Shown here: positions 1-9,759 of the stretch, piece by piece
How the letters are laid out: each line of letters begins with the position of its first letter
Numbering within the stretch: position 1 is the first letter of the stretch
NCBI RefSeq assembly: GCF_000963945.1
Contig: NZ_BAMW01000045.1
Span: 245,653-309,652 of the forward strand
Direction: 5' to 3'
Length of the DNA: 64,000 nucleotides
DNA from: Acetobacter indonesiensis
GTDB taxonomy: Bacteria > Pseudomonadota > Alphaproteobacteria > Acetobacterales > Acetobacteraceae
Notes under the pieces: generated by a model
What the model was told of the DNA's origin: nothing
What the model saw: only the letters and a program-made list of their open reading frames with translations
Databases searched by the model: none
Made by a program: the position numbers and the translations under genes

Positions 1-994
1 AATTCTGATAGTAACCCTCACTCTCCCCAGTCAAAAGCACATGCAGGGCATTATGGGCATCATCATTCCATTGAGCTGAGTAGACTTCTCTCAATAAATC
101 TGCATCATTATTTTCATTTTCTAAAATAAGATGAATATAGCGTTCAGGGCTGCACTGTGCTCGTATTTTATCTTTTAAGCTACGAAGCCATGATTGAGGA
201 AAAATCGCATGTACAGCGTCTAGTCTCAAACCATCAAATTTATAAACGTTTAGCCAATAAAGAGCATTATCAACAAAGTAATCCTGAACAGAAGGAAGGG
301 TGAAATCTATTGCCTGCCCCCACGGTGTTTGACGATCAGTTCTAAAAAATTCCGGAATGTATTGGGACAGAATATTTCCTTCTGGACCAAAATGATTATA
401 GACAACATCAAGAAAAACCATGATGCGCCGCCCATGGGCGGCATCTATCAGGCGTTTTAAATCATCGGGGGTTCCATAGCTGGACTCTGGTGCATATGGA
501 AACACACCATCATACCCCCAATTTCTGTTGCCGGGAAATTCAGCAAGCGGCATGAGCTCTATGGCTGTAACGCCAAGTTCTGCTAGCTGGTCCAACTGCT
601 GAATAATGGCCTCATACCCGCCAGCCGCCCCAACATGTAATTCGTAAATTACTGTTTCTTCCCATGGTCGTCCGCGCCAATGAAGGGCTCGCCAAGAATA
701 AGAGTTATGATCAATAACCTCGCTTGGCCCATGTACATCCTCGGGTTGAAAGGCGGAGGCTGGGTCAGGAAGGAAATCACCATGGGGCGTTTGGTAAACG
801 TAGCGAGAACCCGGAGCACATTGAAGAGAAATCTCATGCCAACCACAGCCGCTTTTATCAAGCTGAACGGGTGGAGCCTCATTCAGCTTGATATGCAGCT
901 CGGTATAATGCGGAGCCCATATCCTAAAGCGCGTTAAACCATCTTGAGTGTGCCAGGCTCCCCACGTCGGCGGAGAATAGGCTGACTGTGTCAT
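1..994 (-). CDS. treZ: Malto-oligosyltrehalose trehalohydrolase, C-terminus beyond window
   Basis: I translated this by hand; the gene starts at the ATG at 994 and runs off the left edge, so about 331 N-terminal residues are visible. TreZ (GH13) releases trehalose from the maltooligosyl-trehalose made by TreY. Seen: an N-terminal beta-sandwich-like region (TWGAWHTQDG...RFRIWAP), the GH13 entry motif ETVIYELHVG, the region II-like LDVVYNHFGPEGN, a nucleophile motif KFDGLRLDAVHAI and an acid/base motif HLILENENND. The start overlaps the glgX stop by four bases (ATGA), implying translational coupling. treY would be expected just outside the window. The GH13 subfamily call rests on these motifs and on the operon partners. 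Confidence 0.88.
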   Translation of the reverse strand, partial: MTQSAYSPPTWGAWHTQDGLTRFRIWAPHYTELHIKLNEAPPVQLDKSGCGWHEISLQCAPGSRYVYQTPHGDFLPDPASAFQPEDVHGPSEVIDHNSYSWRALHWRGRPWEETVIYELHVGAAGGYEAIIQQLDQLAELGVTAIELMPLAEFPGNRNWGYDGVFPYAPESSYGTPDDLKRLIDAAHGRRIMVFLDVVYNHFGPEGNILSQYIPEFFRTDRQTPWGQAIDFTLPSVQDYFVDNALYWLNVYKFDGLRLDAVHAIFPQSWLRSLKDKIRAQCSPERYIHLILENENNDADLLREVYSAQWNDDAHNALHVLLTGESEGYYQN

Positions 995-3123
995 GATCCT
1001 CTCCCCTCCAGATTTTCTTCTTGGGATTGGGGCTGGAAAGCCAATAAAACTATAGAATGAGCGCCGACTTCATATTTGGTCATGGATTGCGCCAAGCTTT
1101 CTTCATTACGTTCAGGCGTGGCGCTATCAACAATAAACCGCCACTTCCCGCTAGGTTCCGGCAGAACGAAGGTACAGGGCTCGCTGCTTGCATTAAGCAT
1201 AAGCAAAGTGATGTCCTTGTCGCTGTCTCTCAGGGTTGCACGGCGGAGCGCCAAGACGCGTCCCTCGCTATCCTCCCATTCCTCCACGCTCAAGACAGTG
1301 CCATGCGGGCTAAACCACCCGATATCATGTACACCGGGGCTTATTTCGTTGTGTCCATGAAAGTATCGTCCTCGTCGGACAGAAACATGGGTCCGCCTTA
1401 TGGCCATCAGGCGAGAAACAAAGTCGACCATCTCCTTGCCACGAGGTGTATCCAGTAGAGACCAATCAAGCCATGTTAACGGACTATCCTGACAATAGGC
1501 ATTATTGTTCCCACTCTGGGTTTGGCCGAACTCGTCTCCCGCCAAAATCATGGGAGTGCCTTGAGAGAGAAATAGCGTTGCGAGCATCGCCCTGCGAATT
1601 TTGTCCCGCACATCGACTATATCGGGATTATCAGTTTCGCCTTCTTCCCCCCAGTTGAAACTGTAATTTCCGCTATGGCCGTCCTGCCCGCCTTCACCGT
1701 TTGCTTCGTTGTGGCGGTCGTTAAAGCTGACTGTATCCATAAGAGTAAAGCCGTCATGGGACGTCAGAAAATTGACCGAACTCCACGGACGCCTTCCACT
1801 ATGTTCAAATTTATCCCCTGATCCACTCAGACGGGCAGCGATCTGACCTCTTTGCCCTTCATCCCCTTTCCAGAACCGACGGGCTGTATCGCGGTATACG
1901 TCATTCCATTCTACAAAGCCTGGTGGATGATTTCCGGTCTGATACCCTCCGGGGCCAGGGTCCCACGGTTCGGCAATCAGTTTGAGTGTCGAAAGCAGTG
2001 GATCTTGACGTAGCACGTCAAAAAATCCCGACCGTGCATCAAAACCATAATCCTCTCGACCAAGGCTGGTGCAGAGATCAAATCGGAACCCATCAATATG
2101 AAAAGTCTCTGCCCAGTAACGAAGGGAGTCCGTGACCATTTGCAAAACACGCGGGTGGGACAGATTTAAAATATTTCCGCAGCCGGTGTCATTAATGCAG
2201 CATCTTAAATTATCGGGGGCTAGACGATAGTAATTGGCGTTATCCAAACCACGATAGCATAGGGTTGGGCCAAGTTCACTGCCTTCAGCCGTATGGTTAT
2301 AGACAACATCTAAAACCACTTCTATTCCGGCTGCATGTAAAATGCGAACAAGCATGCAAAGATCTGTTGCTGATCCGTTGGCGATATACCCGGCATAGGG
2401 CACAAAAAAAGAAATACTGTTGTAGCCCCAGTAATTAACCAGTCCTTTTTCTTCCAAATATCTGTCGGTAAGAAAAGCGGGCACCGGCATAAGTTCTAAT
2501 GTCGTTACGCCAAGGTTTTTTAAGTACGTGACAAACCAGTTTTCGCAAAGGGCCGCAAATGTACCCCGTTTGGAAATTGGTACATCCGAACGCAACATGG
2601 ATAATCCCCGCGTATGGGCTTCCATGATCACTGTTTGTTCCCACGGCACACGGGGGCGCTTGTCATCCCCCCAGTCAAACGCATGGTGCGTCACAACGCT
2701 GCGGGGCATATAAGGCGCACTATCACGCCTGTCTTGTGTTAAGTCTGCTCGGGCCGCATTGATACGATAACCAAAAAGGGCATCTGTCCAGGTAAGCCGG
2801 CCAGTCATTCCTCTGGCATACGGGTCTAACAGGAGTTTGTGCGGGTTAAAGCGATGCCCTTGCATGGGTTCATAAGGGCCAAATGCTCTGTAGCCATACA
2901 GCATTCCCGGTTTTGCACCTGGCAGATAACCGTGCCAGATTTCGTCCGTATATTCTGGCAGTCTGTAACGTCGCGCTTCTTTCCGTGACGACGGGTCAAA
3001 AACACATAATTCAATACGCTGAGCATTGGCTGAAAACACAGCAAAATTTACGCCATTTCCGTCCCACGTAGCCCCCAATGGATAAGGGTTTCCGGGCTGT
3101 AGGGTATCGGTCCAAATTGTCAT
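991..3123 (-). CDS. glgX: Glycogen debranching enzyme GlgX/TreX (GH13_11)
   Basis: A 710-residue cytoplasmic isoamylase-type enzyme that hydrolyses alpha-1,6 branch points of glycogen, giving linear maltodextrins for TreY/TreZ. The N-terminal CBM48-like domain begins GNPYPLGATWDGNGVNFAVF. GH13 motifs follow in order: VVLDVVYNHTAEGSE, DGFRFDLCTSLGRE (nucleophile Asp), LIAEPWDPGPGGYQ (acid/base Glu) and NFLTSHDGFTLMD. Length and the AEPWD motif fit GlgX/TreX rather than pullulanase. It overlaps glgB upstream and treZ downstream by ATGA junctions, so all are read as one operon. Being next to treZ, it probably plays the TreX role; the two names describe one enzyme family. Confidence 0.93.
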   Translation of the reverse strand: MTIWTDTLQPGNPYPLGATWDGNGVNFAVFSANAQRIELCVFDPSSRKEARRYRLPEYTDEIWHGYLPGAKPGMLYGYRAFGPYEPMQGHRFNPHKLLLDPYARGMTGRLTWTDALFGYRINAARADLTQDRRDSAPYMPRSVVTHHAFDWGDDKRPRVPWEQTVIMEAHTRGLSMLRSDVPISKRGTFAALCENWFVTYLKNLGVTTLELMPVPAFLTDRYLEEKGLVNYWGYNSISFFVPYAGYIANGSATDLCMLVRILHAAGIEVVLDVVYNHTAEGSELGPTLCYRGLDNANYYRLAPDNLRCCINDTGCGNILNLSHPRVLQMVTDSLRYWAETFHIDGFRFDLCTSLGREDYGFDARSGFFDVLRQDPLLSTLKLIAEPWDPGPGGYQTGNHPPGFVEWNDVYRDTARRFWKGDEGQRGQIAARLSGSGDKFEHSGRRPWSSVNFLTSHDGFTLMDTVSFNDRHNEANGEGGQDGHSGNYSFNWGEEGETDNPDIVDVRDKIRRAMLATLFLSQGTPMILAGDEFGQTQSGNNNAYCQDSPLTWLDWSLLDTPRGKEMVDFVSRLMAIRRTHVSVRRGRYFHGHNEISPGVHDIGWFSPHGTVLSVEEWEDSEGRVLALRRATLRDSDKDITLLMLNASSEPCTFVLPEPSGKWRFIVDSATPERNEESLAQSMTKYEVGAHSIVLLAFQPQSQEENLEGRGS

Positions 3124-5345
3124 GGTTTGTACCCTGTTGGCTTGAGGTAAATCACGCTCAATGGTGGCAAATGGAGGACACAGGACTGGTCATATCCGTG
3201 CGATGAAATAGGCTGGGTCATACAGCCCCCAGCGTTTCCCTCCCCGCCTCCACCGTAATCATGGGCATCCGTATTCAGGTATTCCGCCCACCAGCCATCT
3301 TGTGGAACACCTACCCGATAATCAGACCGAGCCACGGGCGTCATGTTGCAGATTACAAGGACGGGCGTGTCATCATCGCCATAGCGGAACCACGCGAAAA
3401 CGCTGTTTTCCGTGTCATTTCCAATCACCCAGATAAACCCGTCCAGTCGTGTGTCTCTTTGATGCATCGCGGGTAACTCTCGATGCAAACGGTTCAGATC
3501 CCGGACCAGCGTGTGCATTCCCCGGCCCCACTGCGTGTCGAGCATGCGCCATGCCAGTTCTCCGTGAGGATTCCATTCCTCCCACTGCGCAAGTTCGGCC
3601 CCCATGAAAATGAGTTTCTTGCCCGGATGCGCCCACATAAATGCCAGATAGGCTCTTAACCCTGCATAACGTGTCCCGCCTTCCCCAGGCATGCGGGACA
3701 AGAGCGAGCCCTTTCCATGCACAACTTCATCATGAGACAGTGGAAGAATAAATTTTTCTGAAAAAGCATAATGAAGCCCAAACAGAATATTATCGTGATG
3801 GTATCGTCGCCAGATAGGGTCTCGGCCTACATAGGAAAGGGTGTCATGCATCCACCCCATATTCCATTTGTAATCGAAGCCCAGGCCACCATTCTGGGTT
3901 TTGTGCGTAACCCCCGGCCATGCCGTTGATTCTTCTGCAATCATGAGTGAATGCGGCGCATATGTTTTGACCGCATCATTCAGTTCACGCAGAAAGCCAA
4001 CAGCTTCGAGGTTTTCACGCCCACCATACTGGTTTGGCACCCAATCGTCGCCGGGGCGGCTATAGTCGCGGTAAAGCATGGATGCCACAGCATCCACGCG
4101 TAAGCCGTCAATATGATAACGATTTAGCCACATCAAAGCGCTGGCAATCAGAAAGCCACGCACCTCGTTCCTGCCGACATTGTAAATCAGCGTATCCCAA
4201 TCTGGGTGTAATCCTTCTTTGGGGTCCATGTGCTCGAACAGGCAAGTACCATCGAAGCAGGCAAGCCCATGCAAATCGCTTGGAAAATGAGCAGGAACCC
4301 AGTCGAGAATAACGCCTAGCCCTGCCTGATGACAGGCGTCAATAAAGGATGCTAGTTGTCGCGGGCTACCCTGTCGGGCCATGGGGGCAAATAAACCAAG
4401 CGGCTGATACCCCCATGATCCGTCAAAGGGGTGAGACATTACGGGCATAAGTTCAATGTGGGTGAAGCCCAGATCAGCCACGTAAGGAATAAGGGTGTCT
4501 TTCAGTTCATCCCACGTCAGAACTTGCGTGCCATCTCCACCCGGTCGACGCCATGAACCCACATGACATTCATAAATGCTTAAAGGTGCACTTTCTGTGT
4601 GTCTTCTCGCCCGTTGTTCAATCCAATGCTGATCGGTCCACTTAAAAGGAGTTGGATCGGCTATTACAGACGCTGTTGCTGGCGGTACTTCGGACGCGAG
4701 TGCAAACGGATCAGCATGTAATGGCAGGCGGCTACCGTCCGGGCCAGTCATATCGTATTTATAACGTGAGCCCGGACCGATACCGGGAATAAATAATTCC
4801 CATATTCCTGCATCATGTCGAAACCGCATTGGGTGCCTGCGGGTGTTCCACAGGTTAAAATCCCCAACAACAGAAACACTTCCTGCATTGGGGGCCCAGA
4901 CAGCGAAGCGAACACCGGGAATATCATCGACCGTGGTGACCTGAGCTCCCATCATGCTCGCAAGGTCACGATGCTTGCCCTCGGCAAAAAGATGCAGATC
5001 ATGGGCGCTTAACAATGGACCGAATGAATAAGGGTCGGCACACTCCTCCCACCCGTCAGCCCAGCCTATGCGCAATTTATAGAGTGCGTTTGCGGGAATT
5101 CTGGCTTCATACAAACCGGCTTGTGCCACGCACCGCATGGCTTGTTCGCGTTGAATACCCGTCCGTGTCCATCGTACCAGCCTCACTTCACGGGCATCGG
5201 GCATGAAAACGCGAATTACATCGGATCGCCCCGCTTTATGGCGCCCTAGGAGAGAGAATGGATCACGACAGGAACCAGTCAAAAGCTTTTCAAGCTGGCC
5301 CTGCGTGATATCAGAAAGGTCGGACGGAGCCGTTGGCGGCGTCAT
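3120..5345 (-). CDS. glgB: 1,4-alpha-glucan branching enzyme
   Basis: A 741-residue GH13_9 enzyme that transfers alpha-1,4 glucan segments to make alpha-1,6 branches in glycogen. An N1 domain (DPFSLLGRHKAG), a CBM48 domain (GVRFAVWAPNAGSVSVVGDFN) and the catalytic barrel are all present. Visible motifs are YECHVGSWRR, HFELMP-like HIELMPVMSHPFDGSWGYQ, HIDGLRVDAVASMLYRDY (nucleophile Asp), MIAEESTAWPG (acid/base Glu) and LPLSHDEVVHGKGS. The start codon shares a base with the glgA stop (TGATG), and its stop overlaps the glgX start. It is full length for the family. Confidence 0.95.
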   Translation of the reverse strand: MTPPTAPSDLSDITQGQLEKLLTGSCRDPFSLLGRHKAGRSDVIRVFMPDAREVRLVRWTRTGIQREQAMRCVAQAGLYEARIPANALYKLRIGWADGWEECADPYSFGPLLSAHDLHLFAEGKHRDLASMMGAQVTTVDDIPGVRFAVWAPNAGSVSVVGDFNLWNTRRHPMRFRHDAGIWELFIPGIGPGSRYKYDMTGPDGSRLPLHADPFALASEVPPATASVIADPTPFKWTDQHWIEQRARRHTESAPLSIYECHVGSWRRPGGDGTQVLTWDELKDTLIPYVADLGFTHIELMPVMSHPFDGSWGYQPLGLFAPMARQGSPRQLASFIDACHQAGLGVILDWVPAHFPSDLHGLACFDGTCLFEHMDPKEGLHPDWDTLIYNVGRNEVRGFLIASALMWLNRYHIDGLRVDAVASMLYRDYSRPGDDWVPNQYGGRENLEAVGFLRELNDAVKTYAPHSLMIAEESTAWPGVTHKTQNGGLGFDYKWNMGWMHDTLSYVGRDPIWRRYHHDNILFGLHYAFSEKFILPLSHDEVVHGKGSLLSRMPGEGGTRYAGLRAYLAFMWAHPGKKLIFMGAELAQWEEWNPHGELAWRMLDTQWGRGMHTLVRDLNRLHRELPAMHQRDTRLDGFIWVIGNDTENSVFAWFRYGDDDTPVLVICNMTPVARSDYRVGVPQDGWWAEYLNTDAHDYGGGGEGNAGGCMTQPISSHGYDQSCVLHLPPLSVIYLKPTGYKP

Positions 5346-6940
5346 CAGCAGGAAACCGATCTATCTGGGCCACCATTATAGGGTGGGCATCTAGCAATGA
5401 TGCGTTGCCGGGACAGGGCGCGACCATGGAAAGGCAAGACTTCAGCTTCTTCAGGGCGATATTTGGTCACCAGTTTACGAAACAAAGTTGCATATTGGGC
5501 AGCCGGACGCTGCCATGATACATCCTGAAGAGAACCATTGCGTTGTAGCTGAGACCACAATGCGTTGTCAGAAAACACGTCACAGACGCGTTGCATGATC
5601 TCAATAATGGCCTTTGAACCGTGAGGTTCGAACACAAAACCCGTAGCACATCCGGCGGATAGAGCGGCGGCATTTGCATCAATAATGGTGTCCGCTAACC
5701 CCCCAACACGGGAGACGACCGGCACAGCGCCGTACCGCAATGCGTAAAGCTGGGTGAGACCACAGGGTTCAAACCGAGAAGGCACAAAAATAACGTCTGC
5801 CGAGGCCTGGGTTCTGTGCCCAAGGGGCTCACTATATTGCAGGTTGCAAGCAAAACGACCGGGAAAACGACGCGCAAGATTTCCAAGCTGACGTTCAATC
5901 TGTTGGTCGCCACCACCCACTACCACACATTGTAGCGATTTATTCTGCTGCATAAGTGTGGGCATGGCTTCAGCCAACAGATCAATACCCTTTTGATCCG
6001 TCAGGCGGCTGACAACACCAATTAGAAGCGCGTCAGCATCACGCGCCAAGCCAAACTCCGCCTGAAAAGCCGCTTTGTTAGACCGCCGCGTGAGGATATG
6101 GCCGGATTTATAAGGAAAGTGGATGTCTTTATCTGTAGCGGGGTTCCACACAGATGTATCAACCCCGTTCAGAATACCGCTAAGGCATGATCGTTTGTCG
6201 TACAACAAGCCCTCTAAGCCCATACCATAGCCCGGGGTTTGGATTTCACGGGCATAGCTGGGAGAAACCGCGACAAGCCATTTTGCGTAATAAAGTCCGG
6301 CTTTAAGAAAACCGATATCTCCATGAAACTCGACGCCCTCACGATCAAAAGATTCTGGAGGAAGACCAAAATTTGATAATTCCGAGACGCTAAACCGTCC
6401 TTGAAATGCAATATTATGAAGGGTTTGTACAACCGGAGGCGTTTGGCCAGCCTCAAAATGCAAATAAGCCGCCGTCAAACCGGCAGGCCAGTCATGTGCA
6501 AGCACAAGATCGGGGCGATAGCTCGAAACGGCACCACAGGCAATCCGTGCTGCAATACGCGATAGCAGCGCAAAGCGCAGACCGTTATCTTCCCAAGAAA
6601 GTCCTCCCTGATTCATGTAGGGGCTACCGGGTCTTAAATAAAAATCGGGATAATCAATAATAAAAAGGAAAGCTCCATTAATTAAGGCTTGATGGATTTT
6701 GACTTTGTGACCTAGTTCTTCAAGGTCAATAGTATCACCAACAACTGTACCCTCTTTCAAAGCAGCCATAACAGCAGGATAACCCGGCAGAAGTGTTTTT
6801 ACCCTAATTCCTTCCGGTTCTAATGCCGCGGGCAGTGCTCCTGTCACGTCCCCTAATCCTCCGGTCTTAACCAAAGGAAAAAATTCTGATGCAACGGATA
6901 AAACATCCAGTTCCATTTTATTTTGAAAAATCTGCTGCAT
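5345..6940 (-). CDS. glgA: Glycogen synthase (GT5)
   Basis: A 531-residue glycosyltransferase that elongates alpha-1,4 glucan from ADP-glucose. The N-terminal domain has the ADP-glucose-binding signature VKTGGLGDVTGALP near residues 25-38, and the C-terminal domain has SRFEPCGLTQLYALRYGAVPVV. M1 is preferred over the internal Met at residue 9 because AAAGG lies eight bases before M1 and no Shine-Dalgarno precedes Met9. It is the first gene of the glgA-glgB-glgX-treZ operon and faces the GH15 gene across 254 bp. The tail past about residue 500 is arginine-rich and not recognisable as part of the family core. No glgC (ADP-glucose pyrophosphorylase) is in the window. Confidence 0.94.
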   Translation of the reverse strand: MQQIFQNKMELDVLSVASEFFPLVKTGGLGDVTGALPAALEPEGIRVKTLLPGYPAVMAALKEGTVVGDTIDLEELGHKVKIHQALINGAFLFIIDYPDFYLRPGSPYMNQGGLSWEDNGLRFALLSRIAARIACGAVSSYRPDLVLAHDWPAGLTAAYLHFEAGQTPPVVQTLHNIAFQGRFSVSELSNFGLPPESFDREGVEFHGDIGFLKAGLYYAKWLVAVSPSYAREIQTPGYGMGLEGLLYDKRSCLSGILNGVDTSVWNPATDKDIHFPYKSGHILTRRSNKAAFQAEFGLARDADALLIGVVSRLTDQKGIDLLAEAMPTLMQQNKSLQCVVVGGGDQQIERQLGNLARRFPGRFACNLQYSEPLGHRTQASADVIFVPSRFEPCGLTQLYALRYGAVPVVSRVGGLADTIIDANAAALSAGCATGFVFEPHGSKAIIEIMQRVCDVFSDNALWSQLQRNGSLQDVSWQRPAAQYATLFRKLVTKYRPEEAEVLPFHGRALSRQRIIARCPPYNGGPDRSVSC

Positions 6941-7194
6941 CGTCTTAACCTTTCTCGGTTATCGACAGAAGGTTTTCTTTGTTTCCAGTAAACGCAGGTA
7001 TGAGGCCGAGAGTCAGGGGGTCACGAAAATGTTATAATTGCCTTTATTTTGCTCCATAAAAGCACGCAAACTACCATAATTTATATTTGGTGCGTTGCGG
7101 GAAATAAAAAAGACCTACAGGCAGGAACATTTTTTTCAGCAAGCCGTTCGCTTCAAAGTAAGAAATTCTTACTTTCCATAGCGGGGGCAATATT
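6941..7194. promoter_or_regulatory. Divergent promoter region between glgA and the GH15 gene
   Basis: This 254-bp AT-rich stretch must carry both promoters, because the genes on either side point away from each other. I could not assign -35/-10 boxes or an operator with confidence. No open reading frame in it is supported. Confidence 0.5.
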
Positions 7195-9003
7195 ATGCGG
7201 CAGGCAGGACAGTCTCAATTTAGAGAACTTCCCTTATTAATTGAAGATTACGCCCTGATCGGCAACTGTCGCACCGCTGCGCTCATTGGGAAAGACGGTG
7301 CAATCGATTGGCTATGCGTTCCGCGCTTTGATAGTGCGGCCTGTTTGGCTGCCATTTTGGGTACAGCCCAGAATGGCAGCTGGAAACTGGAGCCAGAAGA
7401 GCCTCTCATTTCAAGTAAACGAACCTATCGTAAAGATACCCTTATTCTGGAAACAACCCTTATTACCAGTTCTGGTGAGGTGGTTATTACCGACGTAATG
7501 CCGAAAAGAAACGGTGACACCGCTATTATTCGGCAGGTTAAAGGGGTACGCGGAAAAGTTCGGATGCGTTTTCATCTGCGCTTGCGCTTAGACTACGGCA
7601 TGACCGTTCCTTGGGTCACACACCTACCCGACGAAGAAGGTATTCGCGCTATTGCCGGGCCAGATCAGATTATTATCCGTTCAAGCGTTCCTCTCCATAG
7701 TGAGGGAATGAATACAGTTTGCTATTTTGAAGTATCAGAAGGACAAAATGAAGTTTTTGTTCTTCAGCACGCGCCGTCGCACATGCCTGTTACGCCCTCG
7801 TTTGACCCTTATGTCGAATTGGCTGAAACAGAGGCATGGTGGCAGGATTGGTCAGCCCACTGCACATATAAGGGGCCATGGCGAGACGCTGTTGTACGCT
7901 CTCTTATTGTACTCAAAGCTCTGACATATGCACCGACAGGCGGAATTGTCGCAGCCCCGACCACGTCTCTTCCAGAAGATCTGGGAGGTATCCGAAACTG
8001 GGATTACCGTTATTGCTGGTTACGAGATGCGGCGCTGACATTATCCGCTCTGATCTCTTGCGGGTATTATGAAGAAGCACAGGCGTGGAATGACTGGCTA
8101 CATCGGAGTATTGCCGGGGATGCTGGCCAGACCCAGATTATGTATGGTGTAAGTGGAGAGCGAATTTTACGCGAATGGAATATTGATAATCTGCCCGGTT
8201 ACCATAATGCCAAACCGGTCCGTATCGGAAACGGCGCAGCAGATCAGATTCAGCTCGATATTTACGGAATTATGGCGCACGTCGCCCAGCTTGGGCGTAA
8301 TGCAGGTTTAACTCGATCCCCTACCTCATGGGCGTTACAGATTAACTTACTGAATCACCTGGAAAAAATATGGAAAGAGCCAGATCACGGTATCTGGGAG
8401 GTCCGGGGTGGAACGCGCCATTTTGTTCATTCGAAAGTCATGGCGTGGCTGGCATTTGATTGTGCGTTAAACGACATGGCGCGTTATAATCTGGAAGGTC
8501 CCGCCGAGAAGTGGGAGGCAACGCGACAGGCGCTCCATGCAGATATCTGTAGTTATGGGTTCAATGTAGAAATGGGGTGCTTTGTGCAATATTATGGTGC
8601 GTCAGAAGTGGATGCATCTCTTTTATTGCTCCCACTAGTCGGCTTTCTACCCATTTCTGACCCCAGAATACAAAAAACCATTAAAGTTATAGAAGAAAAA
8701 CTTCTGAAAAATGGTTTTCTTCATCGCTATGAAACTGAAGGAAATGTAGATGGTCTGAATTCAGAAGAAGGTGCTTTTTTGGCCTGTTCGTTCTGGTTGG
8801 CTGATGTTTATGCGCTTGACGGTCGTAAAGAAGCTGCCACAGCATTATTTGAGCGGCTTCTAAGCATTAGAAATGATGTTGGTCTTCTGGCCGAAGAATA
8901 TGAAACGCACAAACATATACAGCTTGGCAATTTTCCACAGGGCTTTTCGCACCTCGCACTCATTCACACAGCATTAATCTTATCTGACACGCTTGAAGAC
9001 TAA
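7195..9003 (+). CDS. GH15 glucoamylase/trehalase-type hydrolase
   Basis: A 602-residue cytoplasmic glycoside hydrolase family 15 protein with no signal peptide. The N-terminal beta domain carries the usual GKDGAIDWLCVPRFDSAA motif (about residues 33-50). The (alpha/alpha)6 barrel carries GGIRNWDYRYCWLRDAALT (about 263-280), which holds the substrate-binding Arg/Asp and the general acid region, and SEEGAFLACSFWLADV (about 522-537) with the second catalytic Glu. Family members of this size hydrolyse maltodextrins or, in mycobacteria, trehalose. Facing a glycogen-to-trehalose operon, it could degrade either product; sequence alone does not decide. ATG 7195 follows a weak GGGGG Shine-Dalgarno. 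Confidence 0.88.
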   Translation: MRQAGQSQFRELPLLIEDYALIGNCRTAALIGKDGAIDWLCVPRFDSAACLAAILGTAQNGSWKLEPEEPLISSKRTYRKDTLILETTLITSSGEVVITDVMPKRNGDTAIIRQVKGVRGKVRMRFHLRLRLDYGMTVPWVTHLPDEEGIRAIAGPDQIIIRSSVPLHSEGMNTVCYFEVSEGQNEVFVLQHAPSHMPVTPSFDPYVELAETEAWWQDWSAHCTYKGPWRDAVVRSLIVLKALTYAPTGGIVAAPTTSLPEDLGGIRNWDYRYCWLRDAALTLSALISCGYYEEAQAWNDWLHRSIAGDAGQTQIMYGVSGERILREWNIDNLPGYHNAKPVRIGNGAADQIQLDIYGIMAHVAQLGRNAGLTRSPTSWALQINLLNHLEKIWKEPDHGIWEVRGGTRHFVHSKVMAWLAFDCALNDMARYNLEGPAEKWEATRQALHADICSYGFNVEMGCFVQYYGASEVDASLLLLPLVGFLPISDPRIQKTIKVIEEKLLKNGFLHRYETEGNVDGLNSEEGAFLACSFWLADVYALDGRKEAATALFERLLSIRNDVGLLAEEYETHKHIQLGNFPQGFSHLALIHTALILSDTLED

Positions 9004-9192
9004 AGGGGCCGCCCGTCAGACACGCATTTCTGATAGATAAACGTGAAAGACACGCCTTCGCTCAGTTGATTAGCGGCGCTTGGGCTGGCATGGTGCAAAG
9101 GTTGCGCTTGGGTTTGTAATTGGGCCGTATTCTAAGTCTTTGTTCCCAATCCATGTGTCTCCACTGACCCATATAGGCGGCCCTTATTTCAT

Positions 9193-9759
9193 ATGACCAC
9201 TACTCCCCGGCGTTTTGCTTTGCGTGATGGCACATGGCCTTTGCATCAGAAACTAGACGCGCTTATTGGCCCTTTGACCGATCTTCAGGCTTATCGTCGT
9301 TATCTGGTTAGCGTTGGGCAGTTGCGCATGGGGGTTGAGGCATCGCTATCACCAATACAATGGCCATCTTTTTTCGAAAATTGGCGGCCTACCTTTCTTA
9401 GCGCCCCGTTACAAGCTGATATGCATGACTTGCAGGTGTCCTGTAAAAATCATGCCACTATTAAGTCCCCCGGCAGTGTCTCTGAATTGCTGGGGATGCT
9501 ATATGTCCTAGAGGGCTCGGCTTTAGGTGCCAGAATTTTAGTAAAGCAAGCTACGTCTCTCAATTTAACACCCTCATTTGGTGCCCGTCATCTTGCCGTA
9601 CAGACGGATGTTTCCAACGCATCTTGGCAAACATTTTTAGCTCTGCTGGAAAAGGCTCCTGCTTTTGACGCTCAAGCTGCGATTACCAGTGCGTCAAATG
9701 TTTTTTCTTTTGCCGTGAACGAAGTAATGTTCATAGATCACACCGCAGGCATACAGTAA
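9193..9759 (+). CDS. bphO: Biliverdin-forming heme oxygenase
   Basis: A 188-residue all-helical protein of the bacterial heme oxygenase family, which opens heme to biliverdin, iron and CO. His near residue 19 in the WPLHQKLDALI segment fits the proximal heme ligand. LGMLYVLEGSALGARIL (about residues 101-117) matches the glycine-rich distal helix. Its stop overlaps the phytochrome start (TAATG), so it very probably makes the chromophore for that protein. Sequence is divergent from HmuO-type enzymes and shorter. The Shine-Dalgarno before ATG 9193 is poor. Confidence 0.87.
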   Translation: MTTTPRRFALRDGTWPLHQKLDALIGPLTDLQAYRRYLVSVGQLRMGVEASLSPIQWPSFFENWRPTFLSAPLQADMHDLQVSCKNHATIKSPGSVSELLGMLYVLEGSALGARILVKQATSLNLTPSFGARHLAVQTDVSNASWQTFLALLEKAPAFDAQAAITSASNVFSFAVNEVMFIDHTAGIQ

